From NCBI GenBank assembly GCA_016200765.1, contig JACQEC010000388.1:1-9183 (forward strand): a DNA stretch of 9,183 nucleotides, given 5' to 3'. The notes beneath the pieces are model-generated. The model did no database searches and was not told the DNA's origin. It was given only the letters and a program-made list of their open reading frames with translations. The DNA comes from Chloroflexota bacterium. GTDB lineage: Bacteria > Chloroflexota > Anaerolineae > JACRMK01. This document shows positions 1 to 7,213 of the stretch, piece after piece. Position numbers and translations under genes: made by a program. Every line of letters starts with the position of its first letter. Position 1 is the stretch's first letter.

Positions 1-864
1 GGCAAGCGCGCGAGCAACCGGCTCTATGGTCTCGGCGCGTGCGATATGAAGGCGGGCGTGGCGGCAGACATGATGGTGACGCGCGCGCTCCACCGCCGGC
101 GCGACCTTTGGCGCGGAACGGTCTTATTCTCATCGGTGGTGGACGAGGAAGCCTATTCCATCGGCGCACGCGCGCTGGTCAATGCCGGCATCCCTGTGGA
201 CTACTGCGTGGTCACCGAGCCGTCATGGGAGAATCCGCTCATCGGCGCAGTCGGTAAGGTGCTCGTCCGCGGCGATGTGACGGGGAAGGCGGCGCATGGG
301 TCATCGCCGTCGGAAGGCATCAATGCGGCTGTCGAGGCGGCTCGGCTGGTTGCAAAACTAGACGAGATGCCGCTTGGCCGGCATCCGCGAATGTCGGCGA
401 CACAATGTATCCTGTCTTTTCACAGCGGCAACGACCAATATGTGATTACGGTGCCGGAGAAAGGGCGATTCACCATCAACCGGCATATCGTGCCGGGCGA
501 GAGCGGCGACAGCGTGCTGGCTGAGATGAAGGCACTGGCGGAGAGCCTCAAATCCCCGGCCGAGTTCGCCTTCGCGATAGACCCGCCATATTACCCGCCA
601 TGGGAGATTGACCCGCAACACCCGTTTGTGCAACGGTTTGCGCGCGCCTACCAGACCGAGGTTGGGCATTTCCCGCAATTTGGCTATTCGACGGGCGTGG
701 CGGATGCTAACCTTTTTGCCGCCGATATGAATGTTCCGACCATTGAGTTTGGACCGCACGGCGAGGGCCTTCATCAAGCCGATGAGTGGGTAGATGTGCC
801 CAGCATTGCGACGACCGTGCGCGTGCTGCTGCGTCTTGCCACCGATATTTTGAGCATAAGCTGA
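1..864 (+). CDS. M20 family metallopeptidase/deacylase (ArgE/DapE-like), 5' end outside window
   Basis: The reading frame is open from the first base, so the gene starts upstream of the window. Counting codons from base 1, the M20 motif GLGACDMKAG lies at 10-19 with the metal-bridging Asp15. DEE at 48-50 supplies the general base and a metal ligand, and the Glu of TEPS (about 73) is a further metal ligand. The HGSSPSEGINA segment (99 onward) belongs to the dimerisation/lid domain. The distal metal-binding His of HGEGLHQADEW is near 258. All visible catalytic residues are intact. The N-terminal GHxDVVP-type His motif would lie upstream. Members are di-zinc cytosolic enzymes that hydrolyse amide bonds of N-acyl amino acids, succinyl-diaminopimelate, dipeptides or N-carbamoyl compounds. 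The substrate cannot be decided here. The gene is followed after 13 nt by a cupin gene, suggesting one transcript and perhaps a shared catabolic substrate. Confidence 0.93.
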   Translation, partial: GKRASNRLYGLGACDMKAGVAADMMVTRALHRRRDLWRGTVLFSSVVDEEAYSIGARALVNAGIPVDYCVVTEPSWENPLIGAVGKVLVRGDVTGKAAHGSSPSEGINAAVEAARLVAKLDEMPLGRHPRMSATQCILSFHSGNDQYVITVPEKGRFTINRHIVPGESGDSVLAEMKALAESLKSPAEFAFAIDPPYYPPWEIDPQHPFVQRFARAYQTEVGHFPQFGYSTGVADANLFAADMNVPTIEFGPHGEGLHQADEWVDVPSIATTVRVLLRLATDILSIS

Positions 865-870
865 AAGGGA
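865..870 (+). promoter_or_regulatory. Ribosome binding site selecting the GTG start of the cupin gene
   Basis: AAGGGA directly follows the TGA stop of the upstream gene and lies 7 nt before the GTG at 878. An in-frame TTG at 872 would leave only 1 nt spacing, so GTG is the better start. Confidence 0.55.
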
Positions 871-877
871 ATTGAAC

Positions 878-1447
878 GTGACATACTCGATTGATGACTT
901 TGTGCAAGACGTGAAACGGATTGTGCCGCCAGACGGGAGCGACCCGGGGCCAGCAGGACGCGAGGCTATCAGTCTCCATCTGCGGCGCCTGGCGGTCAAC
1001 CCCGATATTCTTGCGCGCACAGGCGGCTCTACGGGCCGCCAGGGGACGCACGGCATGGACATCCGCGGCGGTGAGATTCACAAGGAACCCGATGGCACGC
1101 TGGCGCTGATGTTGGCGCGGTTCCCGCACGAAATGGAGACGCCCGTCCATAACCACCATTCGTGGGGCGTCGTCTGCGTTGTGACGGGTCAGGACCGCTA
1201 CGTGGAATGGAAGCGCGTTGACGCGGGCTTGCAGTCCGGTTACGCGGTGGTTGAGAAAGTCTCGGAGCGGATTCTGGGGGCGGGCGAAGTGGTGCACTTT
1301 GCTGATACACCGGGTGACATTCACAGCCAACAGGGTATTGGCGCGCCCGTCTGGGAGCTGGTCTTCTTCGGCCGCGACCCCAACGTCAAACCAAGGCTAT
1401 ATTTCGATCCGGCGGCGCATTCGGTGCACTCGGCGCGAGCCGTTTGA
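878..1447 (+). CDS. Cupin, cysteine/thiol dioxygenase-like non-haem iron protein
   Basis: The product has 189 residues from the GTG start, a length usual for bacterial cysteine dioxygenase-type or 3-mercaptopropionate dioxygenase-type cupins. The metal-binding motif is HNHHSWG, giving likely ligands His91 and His93. The third ligand is probably His149 in the PGDIHS segment. The first cupin motif lacks the usual Glu, as expected for the three-His dioxygenase branch. The C-terminal strand region (WELVFFGRDPN) also resembles the 'predicted metal-dependent enzyme of the double-stranded beta-helix superfamily' group. Family enzymes add O2 to a small thiol such as cysteine to give a sulfinate. The actual substrate is not visible. 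I do not see a clear Ser-His-Tyr triad typical of classical cysteine dioxygenases, so another substrate is possible. No signal peptide is seen, so it should be cytosolic. It is probably co-transcribed with the M20 enzyme. Fold and metal site are fairly secure; the reaction is less so. Confidence 0.8.
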   Translation: MTYSIDDFVQDVKRIVPPDGSDPGPAGREAISLHLRRLAVNPDILARTGGSTGRQGTHGMDIRGGEIHKEPDGTLALMLARFPHEMETPVHNHHSWGVVCVVTGQDRYVEWKRVDAGLQSGYAVVEKVSERILGAGEVVHFADTPGDIHSQQGIGAPVWELVFFGRDPNVKPRLYFDPAAHSVHSARAV

Positions 1448-1458
1448 GAGTCGCGAAT

Positions 1459-1489
1459 CTGAAACCTCGAGGTGAATCTGTGATAGAAT
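1459..1489 (+). promoter_or_regulatory. Weak candidate promoter for the cyclase gene
   Basis: TAGAAT (1484-1489, five of six to the -10 consensus) is preceded by CTGAAA (1459-1464, four of six to the -35 consensus) at a long 19-nt spacing. The heptamer GAATCTG occurs twice across it (1455-1461 and 1474-1480), 19 nt apart. Transcription from here would give a leader of about 160 nt. This is judged by eye only. Confidence 0.2.
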
Positions 1490-1535
1490 CTACTGTAGCG
1501 GGGGTCATGCATCTGTAATCGCGAAAAATTATCTC

Positions 1536-1562
1536 GATGCGCCCGGATATGGGTTGCGCATC
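1536..1562 (+). repeat. Inverted repeat (7-bp stem) in the cyclase leader
   Basis: GATGCGC (1536-1542) and GCGCATC (1556-1562) are perfect reverse complements with a 13-nt loop. It lies in the non-coding stretch between the cupin and the cyclase gene. It has no U-run, so it does not look like a classical terminator. It could be an operator or leader hairpin. Beyond this and the weak promoter I see nothing in 1448-1640. Confidence 0.3.
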
Positions 1563-1640
1563 AAGCTATTGGGGCGGATGCGTGCTAAAAGTCAATTGAT
1601 TCCGCCCTGGTATTGCGTTTTCTGATCAGCAAGAGCGAGC

Positions 1641-1650
1641 GAGGGGGGGG
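1641..1650 (+). promoter_or_regulatory. Ribosome binding site with an eight-G tract before the cyclase ATG
   Basis: GAGGGGGGGG ends 4 nt before the ATG at 1655 and is the only purine-rich Shine-Dalgarno-like sequence nearby. It supports ATG 1655 over the in-frame TTG at 1613, which has no ribosome binding site. The G8 run (1643-1650) is a homopolymer within the translation-initiation region. Confidence 0.5.
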
Positions 1651-1654
1651 CCAA

Positions 1655-4600
1655 ATGAAGTGTCCACGTTGTCAGACGAATAACCCTGACGGCACCAAAT
1701 TCTGTGAAAACTGCGGGCAGGCTTTGGAGCGACGATGCCCGAACTGCAATAACCCTGTGGCGGCAACTGCCAAGTTCTGTGGGACGTGCGGATTTGCATT
1801 GGCCGCACCGGCCGTTTCACCGACGCCCATTGCCGCGCCGCCAGCCGCCAGCTCCAACCGCCTTGAGCAATACATCCCCAAAGAGTTGATGGCGAAACTG
1901 GAGGCCGCTCGAAGCGGGCGCTCGATGCAGGGCGAGCGACGCATTGTGACCGTTCTGTTTTGCGATGTCAAAGGTTCGACGGCGCTGGCGGAACAGCTCG
2001 ATCCTGAAGAGTGGGCCGAGATCATGAGCGGCGCGTTTCAGTATTTAATCCAGCCGGTTTATCGCTACGAAGGAACGCTGGCGCGGCTGATGGGAGACGC
2101 GATTCTGGCCTTCTTTGGCGCCCCCATCGCGCACGAAGATGACCCGCAGCGAGCGGTCTTGGCCGGGCTAGGCATCCTTGACGGCATTCAGCCATACCGG
2201 CAGCAGTTACAGCGCAAGTACGGGCTGGACTTCAATGTGCGCGTAGGCATCAACACCGGTTTGGTCGTCGTGGGAGAGGTTGGCTCCGATTTGCGAGTTG
2301 AATATACGGCGATGGGCGACGCCGTGAACCTCGCGGCGCGGATGGAGCAGACGGCGGCACCGGGCAGTGTACAGGTATCAGCAGGAACGTATAAGGCGAT
2401 AGCACCGTTGTTTGATGTTGAAGCGTTGGGCGGAATCGAGGTGAAAGGGCATAGCGAGCCGGTAGCGGCGTATCGGGTGCTGAGCCGCAAGGCGCAGCCG
2501 GGGCGACTGCGTGGTATCGAGGGCCTAGATGCCCCCATGATTGGGCGCGAGAGGGAGTTTGCCCTGCTTCAGCAGGCGTTTGCCGATGTGCAGCAGGGAC
2601 GCGGGCAAGTCATCTCCGTTATGGGCGAGGCTGGCTTGGGCAAGAGTCGCCTGATCGCAGAATTGCGCCAGTGGGCAACCGCCGAGTTCCAATTCGCTCA
2701 GCCGAACGAGGCGACATCAACGATCCGCGGTTGGTACGAAGGACGCTCGCTCTCCTATGAGACCACCATCCCGTACACACCGTTCCGGGATTTGTTCAGC
2801 CGACTGTTTAACCTGCGGCTGGACCAGAACGACACGCAGAAGTATAGCCAAATCAAGACCGCACTGGCTACACTCTCACCCGAGCTTGCGGCCAACCAGG
2901 CGCCATTCTTCGCGGCGATGTTCGAAATCAAGCCTACCGGCAGTGATGCTGACCTGGTCAAATACCTGGAGCCGCCCGCGCTGCGCGAAAAGGTCTTCAG
3001 CTCGATCATGGCGGTGATTGAGCACCTAGCCGCCGCGCAACCGACCGTGCTGGTGTTTGAAGACTTGCATTGGGCCGATTCGACGTCGCTCGATCTCATT
3101 GAACGCCTGATGGCGCTGACCGATCAGACGTGCCTGATGCTGTTGGCGGTCTTCCGACCGCAGCGGCAGGATCCGTCGTGGCGATTTCACGAAGTGGCAA
3201 GCCGTGACTATGCGCATCGCTATACGACCGTAATGCTGGAGCCGCTGAATGAGGCTAAGTCGCGCGAACTGGTGGCAAACCTGCTCCATGTGGAGGACTT
3301 GCCCGAAAAGGTACGCGCGTTGATCCTCAAGAAGGCCGAGGGCAATCCGTTCTTCGTCGAAGAAGTGATTCGCTCACTGCTCGACGCCCGATTGATCGTG
3401 AGAGAGAACTCGCATTGGCGAGCGACGCGGGAGATTGAAAACATATCGTTGCCGGATACGCTGGCCGGCGTTATCACCGCGCGCTTGGATCGGCTGGACG
3501 AGGACGCTAAACGCGCGGCGCAGACAGCCGCCGTTATCGGGCGCGAGTTTCAGTTTGAGACGCTTACCGAGATTTACGATACCCGGCCCGTGCTGGACAA
3601 AGCCATCGGAGAGTTACAGCGGCGCGAACTCGTTCGCGAGAAGAGCCGCCTGCCCCGGCGAGTCTATCTGTTCAAACATGCGCTGACGCAGGAAACCGCC
3701 TACGGTTCCATCCTCTTGAGCATACGCCGCGACCTTCATCGGCGCATCGCCGAATGTCTTGAGCGCACCGAACGGGAGCGCGTCAATGACATTGCCCGGC
3801 ATTTCACCGAAGCGCGCGACTTTGGCCGCGCATTGCCGTTTCTGGTCGAGGCCGGCGAACGCGCCGCGCACGCTTATGCGACGCCGGAAGCGATTGGGTA
3901 TCTGACTCGCGCCAAGGACCTGTTGAAAACGATAGACAATACCGACCTGGCGCGGCGCATCTATGAAGGATTGGGCGGAGCGCTGTCGCTCGCCAGTCAA
4001 ATACCGGCGGCGGCGGAGACGTATCAGGAGATGCACCAGTACGCGCAAGCCCACGACGATATTCCGATGCAGATCTCCGCGCTGAACAAGATGGCGATGG
4101 TGACGGCACTGCGCCTCGGCGATTTTCAGGGCGCCGACAAGCACCTAACCGACGCCGAGCGGCTGGCACAAGAGAACGGCGAACTGGCAGGACTTGGGGA
4201 GATGTTTTACGTGCGATGCGTGATGTGCACCTCGACCGCCGATTTCAGCGGCGCTGTCCACCATCTCGGCGAGTCGGTGCGCATCGGCCGCGAACTGAAT
4301 ATCAAAGAGCAACTGGCGTTTGGCCTCGAACACACCTCCAACACCCTGATGCTGATGACGCGCTTTGAGGAGGGGTGGGCGGCCGCACAGGAAGGCTTGC
4401 AGATTGCGCAGGAAATCGGCAATCTCGCGAACGTTGCCAATATTAAGGCAGATAGCATGGCGGGCTATCATCTATGGAAGGGCGACCTCAGCGCCGCGTT
4501 GGCGTTGGCCGTAGAAGGCACAAATCTGGCTCACCGTATCGGTGTCGCCATGAGCGAGGCCGGTGGGTCGTTGCAGGCGGGAAGTATTGCAGGTCTGCGC

Positions 4601-5644
4601 GGCGAGTATCAAAGCGCGTCGGAGTATTTCCGGCGCGGCATTCCGGCCGGTCAACAGTCCGGGTATCCCTTTATGATGGTCATGCCGATGGCCGGATACG
4701 TCGCGAATGAAGTCGAGATGAGCGGCGCCCTTAGCCCGGAGGGGCAGGCGTGGCGCGACGAAGCCCTGCAGACGCTCGAAACTCCATTTGGAATGCCGGC
4801 GGCGGCTGTCGGATATAGCTTTCTGGGACATGCGGCTCTCGCTCAAGGGGAGATTGATAAGGCGCATGGATACTATCAAAAGGGACTGCTGCTGCCCTCA
4901 CCTTGGATGAACTTACAGAAACCCGAAGTGTTGGTTGGACTGGCGCGCGTGGCGATAGTGCGGGGTCAGTTGGATGAAGCCGAGCAGCGCCTGGCCGAGG
5001 CTCGCACGTATAGCGAGGAGCGCGACATGAAGAAAGCCTATCCCCAAATCGCGCTCGCCAGTGGACTGTACAGCATGGCACGCGGCAATCCGGAACAAGC
5101 ATTGGCTGAATACGCTCGCGCCGAGGCGCTGGCGATGGATATGCAGATGCGGCCGGTGGTTATGCAGGCGCGGATCGGCGCGGCGCGTTCGCTGGCCGCG
5201 CTAGGGCGCACCGACGAGGCTGAAGCTAAGCGCCGCGAGGCGCAGGCGATGGTAAGCGAAATTGCCGGCCTATTTACCGACGAGGCGATGCGCGCCGCGT
5301 TCTCTGCTCACGCTGAGCGCCAAATCGAAAACGCCATGACCGCGCCGGCGACAACTGCGTCCAAGTCGGCGGATGCAGGAGATTCTGACTGTCCTCATCT
5401 CGAGCAAATACAGGATGTCGTGCGGAGCTCAGATGGGTGCGAGGAGTGCTTGAAGATGGGTGATACATGGGTGCACCTGCGGATGTGTATGATCTGCGGC
5501 AACGTGGGCTGCTGCGATAACTCCAAGAACAAACATGCCACCAAGCACTACCGAAGCAGCGGGCATCCGATCATGAAGTCACTGGAGCCGGACGAAAACT
5601 GGATGTGGTGCTACGTGGACCAGCTGGCGTTTGAAACGGAGTAA
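1655..5644 (+). CDS. Multidomain class III nucleotide cyclase: zinc ribbons, cyclase, AAA/STAND-like ATPase, TPR-like repeats, C-terminal UBP zinc finger
   Basis: The product has 1329 residues from ATG 1655, with no signal peptide or membrane segment seen. Residues 3-45 form two CxxC...CxxC zinc ribbons (Cys 3, 6, 17, 20 and 28, 31, 42, 45), followed by a Pro/Ala-rich linker. Residues about 95-275 are a class III cyclase catalytic domain. It has metal-binding Asp104 and Asp148, the class IIIb-type Thr218, and transition-state residues Asn225 and Arg229. Arg144 stands where Lys usually recognises the base. From about 291 there is an ATPase with Walker A GEAGLGKS (324-331) and Walker B around VLVFEDLHWAD (465-475). 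The EGNPFFVEEV motif (562-571) is typical of cyclase-linked/STAND ATPases. Residues about 720-1220 are degenerate TPR-like helical repeats, presumably a protein-interaction surface. Residues 1246-1329 form a UBP-type zinc finger (CPH at 1246-1248, C1262/C1265, C1278/C1281, C1286, H1294, H1298, H1304, WCY 1318-1320). The likely role is a cytosolic sensor making cAMP or a related cyclic nucleotide. The ligand and the finger's partner are unknown. The neighbouring convergent gene encodes a cyclic-nucleotide-binding kinase. Confidence 0.93.
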   Translation: MKCPRCQTNNPDGTKFCENCGQALERRCPNCNNPVAATAKFCGTCGFALAAPAVSPTPIAAPPAASSNRLEQYIPKELMAKLEAARSGRSMQGERRIVTVLFCDVKGSTALAEQLDPEEWAEIMSGAFQYLIQPVYRYEGTLARLMGDAILAFFGAPIAHEDDPQRAVLAGLGILDGIQPYRQQLQRKYGLDFNVRVGINTGLVVVGEVGSDLRVEYTAMGDAVNLAARMEQTAAPGSVQVSAGTYKAIAPLFDVEALGGIEVKGHSEPVAAYRVLSRKAQPGRLRGIEGLDAPMIGREREFALLQQAFADVQQGRGQVISVMGEAGLGKSRLIAELRQWATAEFQFAQPNEATSTIRGWYEGRSLSYETTIPYTPFRDLFSRLFNLRLDQNDTQKYSQIKTALATLSPELAANQAPFFAAMFEIKPTGSDADLVKYLEPPALREKVFSSIMAVIEHLAAAQPTVLVFEDLHWADSTSLDLIERLMALTDQTCLMLLAVFRPQRQDPSWRFHEVASRDYAHRYTTVMLEPLNEAKSRELVANLLHVEDLPEKVRALILKKAEGNPFFVEEVIRSLLDARLIVRENSHWRATREIENISLPDTLAGVITARLDRLDEDAKRAAQTAAVIGREFQFETLTEIYDTRPVLDKAIGELQRRELVREKSRLPRRVYLFKHALTQETAYGSILLSIRRDLHRRIAECLERTERERVNDIARHFTEARDFGRALPFLVEAGERAAHAYATPEAIGYLTRAKDLLKTIDNTDLARRIYEGLGGALSLASQIPAAAETYQEMHQYAQAHDDIPMQISALNKMAMVTALRLGDFQGADKHLTDAERLAQENGELAGLGEMFYVRCVMCTSTADFSGAVHHLGESVRIGRELNIKEQLAFGLEHTSNTLMLMTRFEEGWAAAQEGLQIAQEIGNLANVANIKADSMAGYHLWKGDLSAALALAVEGTNLAHRIGVAMSEAGGSLQAGSIAGLRGEYQSASEYFRRGIPAGQQSGYPFMMVMPMAGYVANEVEMSGALSPEGQAWRDEALQTLETPFGMPAAAVGYSFLGHAALAQGEIDKAHGYYQKGLLLPSPWMNLQKPEVLVGLARVAIVRGQLDEAEQRLAEARTYSEERDMKKAYPQIALASGLYSMARGNPEQALAEYARAEALAMDMQMRPVVMQARIGAARSLAALGRTDEAEAKRREAQAMVSEIAGLFTDEAMRAAFSAHAERQIENAMTAPATTASKSADAGDSDCPHLEQIQDVVRSSDGCEECLKMGDTWVHLRMCMICGNVGCCDNSKNKHATKHYRSSGHPIMKSLEPDENWMWCYVDQLAFETE

Positions 5645-5668
5645 GCACGGAAGGTTGGCAGATTCGGT

Positions 5669-7105
5669 TTACGAGGAGCGTCTGAGCTGTAGCGGGAGTG
5701 TAATTTGAAAGCAGGTCTCGCCGGGGCTGGAACGCACTTCAATTTGGCCGTGATGCTTCTGGACGATGTTATAGGTGATATGCAGACCCAGTCCAGTGCC
5801 TTTGCCGGGTTCTTTGGTGGTGTAGAATGGCTCGAAGATGCGTTCCTTAACCTCAGGTGGCATGCCGGGGCCGTTATCGGCGATCTCGACGACCACTTTT
5901 TCGTCAGACGTATACGTGCGCAGTGTTAATTCGCCGCGGCCTTGCATGGCATCAATCGCATTATCTATGATGTTGGTCCAGACCTGATTCAGTTCGCTGC
6001 CATACGCCTCGATGCACGGCAGGTCAGGCGCAAGTTCTTTTTTGACGGTGATGCCGTCACCGGCTTTTAATTTGTGCTTGAGCATGACCAGTGTGTTATC
6101 GAGGCTCTTGTGGATATCAACTTCCTGCACCGGCGCCTGATCTTTGTATGAATATTCTTTGACCGACTTGACAATCTCCGAAATGCGCTCCGCGCTGTTG
6201 CTCACCTCCGCCAGCAGCGCATAGACGTTACAGCCCGCGCCCAGCCATTGCAGAATGACTATGGCCTCATTGGGCGCTAGTCCCACGCAGAGGTCCGACA
6301 CGGATTTGGCGTCCCAGCCGAATGAGACAAGAGTGGGCGCGAGCTCCCACGCATTGTCCACCTGATGGTCTTCCAGCCACACCTGCAAATCGTATTCGCG
6401 GTCGCCGCGCGTGAGCGGGTCAAGTTCAATCTGGGCACGCGCGCGCCGAACGATTTCCATGCGCAAGCTATTCACCACCTGAAGCTTGATGTGGTCCAAC
6501 CCCAATGCGGTGAGCGCAGTCGCGCGCATCTGCCACTGGGTCAGCGCGTCGCCCAGCAGATCGGCGCTGCGGCGCGTGGCGGCGGCGGGGTTGTTCAGTT
6601 CGTGCATCAAACCGGCGGTCAGCGTGCCGAGCGCGGCCATCTTCTCGCTCTGTTGCAGCATAGACTGTGTGTTGCGCAGCCGCTTGGTGGAGGTGTGAAG
6701 GATTTCAAGGGCGGCGGTCGCGCTTTCCGACAACAGCCGCTGAAACGAGTCCTGACTGATTTGCAGGACATGGCTATCCTGCACCGCGCGCACGGATGCG
6801 CTCCGCGGGGATTTATCTAAGAGCGACATCTCACCGAGCACCTCGCCGGCACCGCGCATGGCGAGGAATACTTCCTGCTGACCGGAGCGTTTGGTGACCT
6901 CGAACTCACCGTCTTTGATAATGTAAAGCGCGTCGCCGACTTCGCCCTCCTTCATCAGGAACTCGCCGGGGGAGACGGCGATGGTCTCGGACATACCACA
7001 CAGGCGCTCCAGGTCTGCCTGCGGCAGCCCTGAAAATAGCGTGAGACGGCGCAGGAATTCGATATTGCCCGGCGACTGAGAAGCGGGGGTATCAGTTGCA
7101 GTCAC
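5669..7105 (-). CDS. Soluble histidine kinase with N-terminal cyclic-nucleotide-binding domain
   Basis: The product has 478 residues from GTG 7105. An ATG at 7120 would add five residues but has no ribosome binding site. Residues 17-130 are a CRP/cNMP-binding domain. Its phosphate-binding cassette GEMSLLDKSPRSAS keeps Gly91-Glu92 and Arg101, the residues expected for cAMP/cGMP binding. The kinase core follows. The H-box MHELNNP has phosphoacceptor His168. The ATPase domain shows an N-box (NIIDNAID, 378-385), G1 box DNGPGM (410-415), F-box FEPFYTTK (424-431) and G2 box GTGLGL (436-441). Between the H-box helix and the second dimerisation helix (SAERISEIVKSV, about 304-315) lie roughly 115 mainly helical residues, far longer than the usual hairpin. 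There are no membrane helices, so the input should be cytosolic, most simply a cyclic nucleotide. The likely phosphotransfer partner is the receiver of the upstream gene on the same strand, 108 nt away. The specific ligand and the direction of control are inferred. Confidence 0.92.
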   Translation of the reverse strand: MTATDTPASQSPGNIEFLRRLTLFSGLPQADLERLCGMSETIAVSPGEFLMKEGEVGDALYIIKDGEFEVTKRSGQQEVFLAMRGAGEVLGEMSLLDKSPRSASVRAVQDSHVLQISQDSFQRLLSESATAALEILHTSTKRLRNTQSMLQQSEKMAALGTLTAGLMHELNNPAAATRRSADLLGDALTQWQMRATALTALGLDHIKLQVVNSLRMEIVRRARAQIELDPLTRGDREYDLQVWLEDHQVDNAWELAPTLVSFGWDAKSVSDLCVGLAPNEAIVILQWLGAGCNVYALLAEVSNSAERISEIVKSVKEYSYKDQAPVQEVDIHKSLDNTLVMLKHKLKAGDGITVKKELAPDLPCIEAYGSELNQVWTNIIDNAIDAMQGRGELTLRTYTSDEKVVVEIADNGPGMPPEVKERIFEPFYTTKEPGKGTGLGLHITYNIVQKHHGQIEVRSSPGETCFQITLPLQLRRSS

Positions 7106-7110
7106 GTTAT

Positions 7111-7118
7111 CTTCCCTC
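7111..7118 (-). promoter_or_regulatory. Ribosome binding site selecting the GTG start of the kinase gene
   Basis: On the minus strand GAGGGAAG lies 5 nt before the GTG at 7105. It begins inside the upstream ATG codon (7120-7118), so it would not serve that ATG. This favours GTG. Confidence 0.5.
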
Positions 7119-7182
7119 ATCTGGATCGTCTACGTTAAGCACGACGGCCATTTTGAACGGAGCGCAGAGTCAGTAAGAGACG

Positions 7183-7210
7183 ACCGGTTGTTGTATGCCA
7201 TAATACCGGT
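7183..7210 (-). repeat. Imperfect inverted repeat between the flavoprotein and kinase genes
   Basis: ACCGGT occurs at 7183-7188 and 7205-7210 with a partly complementary interior, starting 3 nt after the TAG stop of the flavoprotein gene. No T-run follows on the minus strand, so it is not a convincing rho-independent terminator. It could reduce read-through or protect the upstream message in a two-gene operon. The rest of the 108-nt gap shows nothing else. Confidence 0.3.
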
Positions 7211-7213
7211 GTG

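Noticed and set aside
707..1330. Minus-strand open frame of 207 codons across the M20-cupin junction
   Set aside because: It is antisense to two genes with intact catalytic motifs and shows no family features.
1613..1654. Upstream in-frame TTG start that would lengthen the cyclase protein by 14 residues
   Set aside because: It has no ribosome binding site. The ATG at 1655 has a G-rich one and gives a protein beginning directly with the first zinc-ribbon CxxC.
3614..4144. Minus-strand open frame of 176 codons
   Set aside because: It lies wholly inside the helical-repeat coding region of the cyclase gene on the opposite strand, has no recognisable domain, and is explained by GC-rich codon bias.
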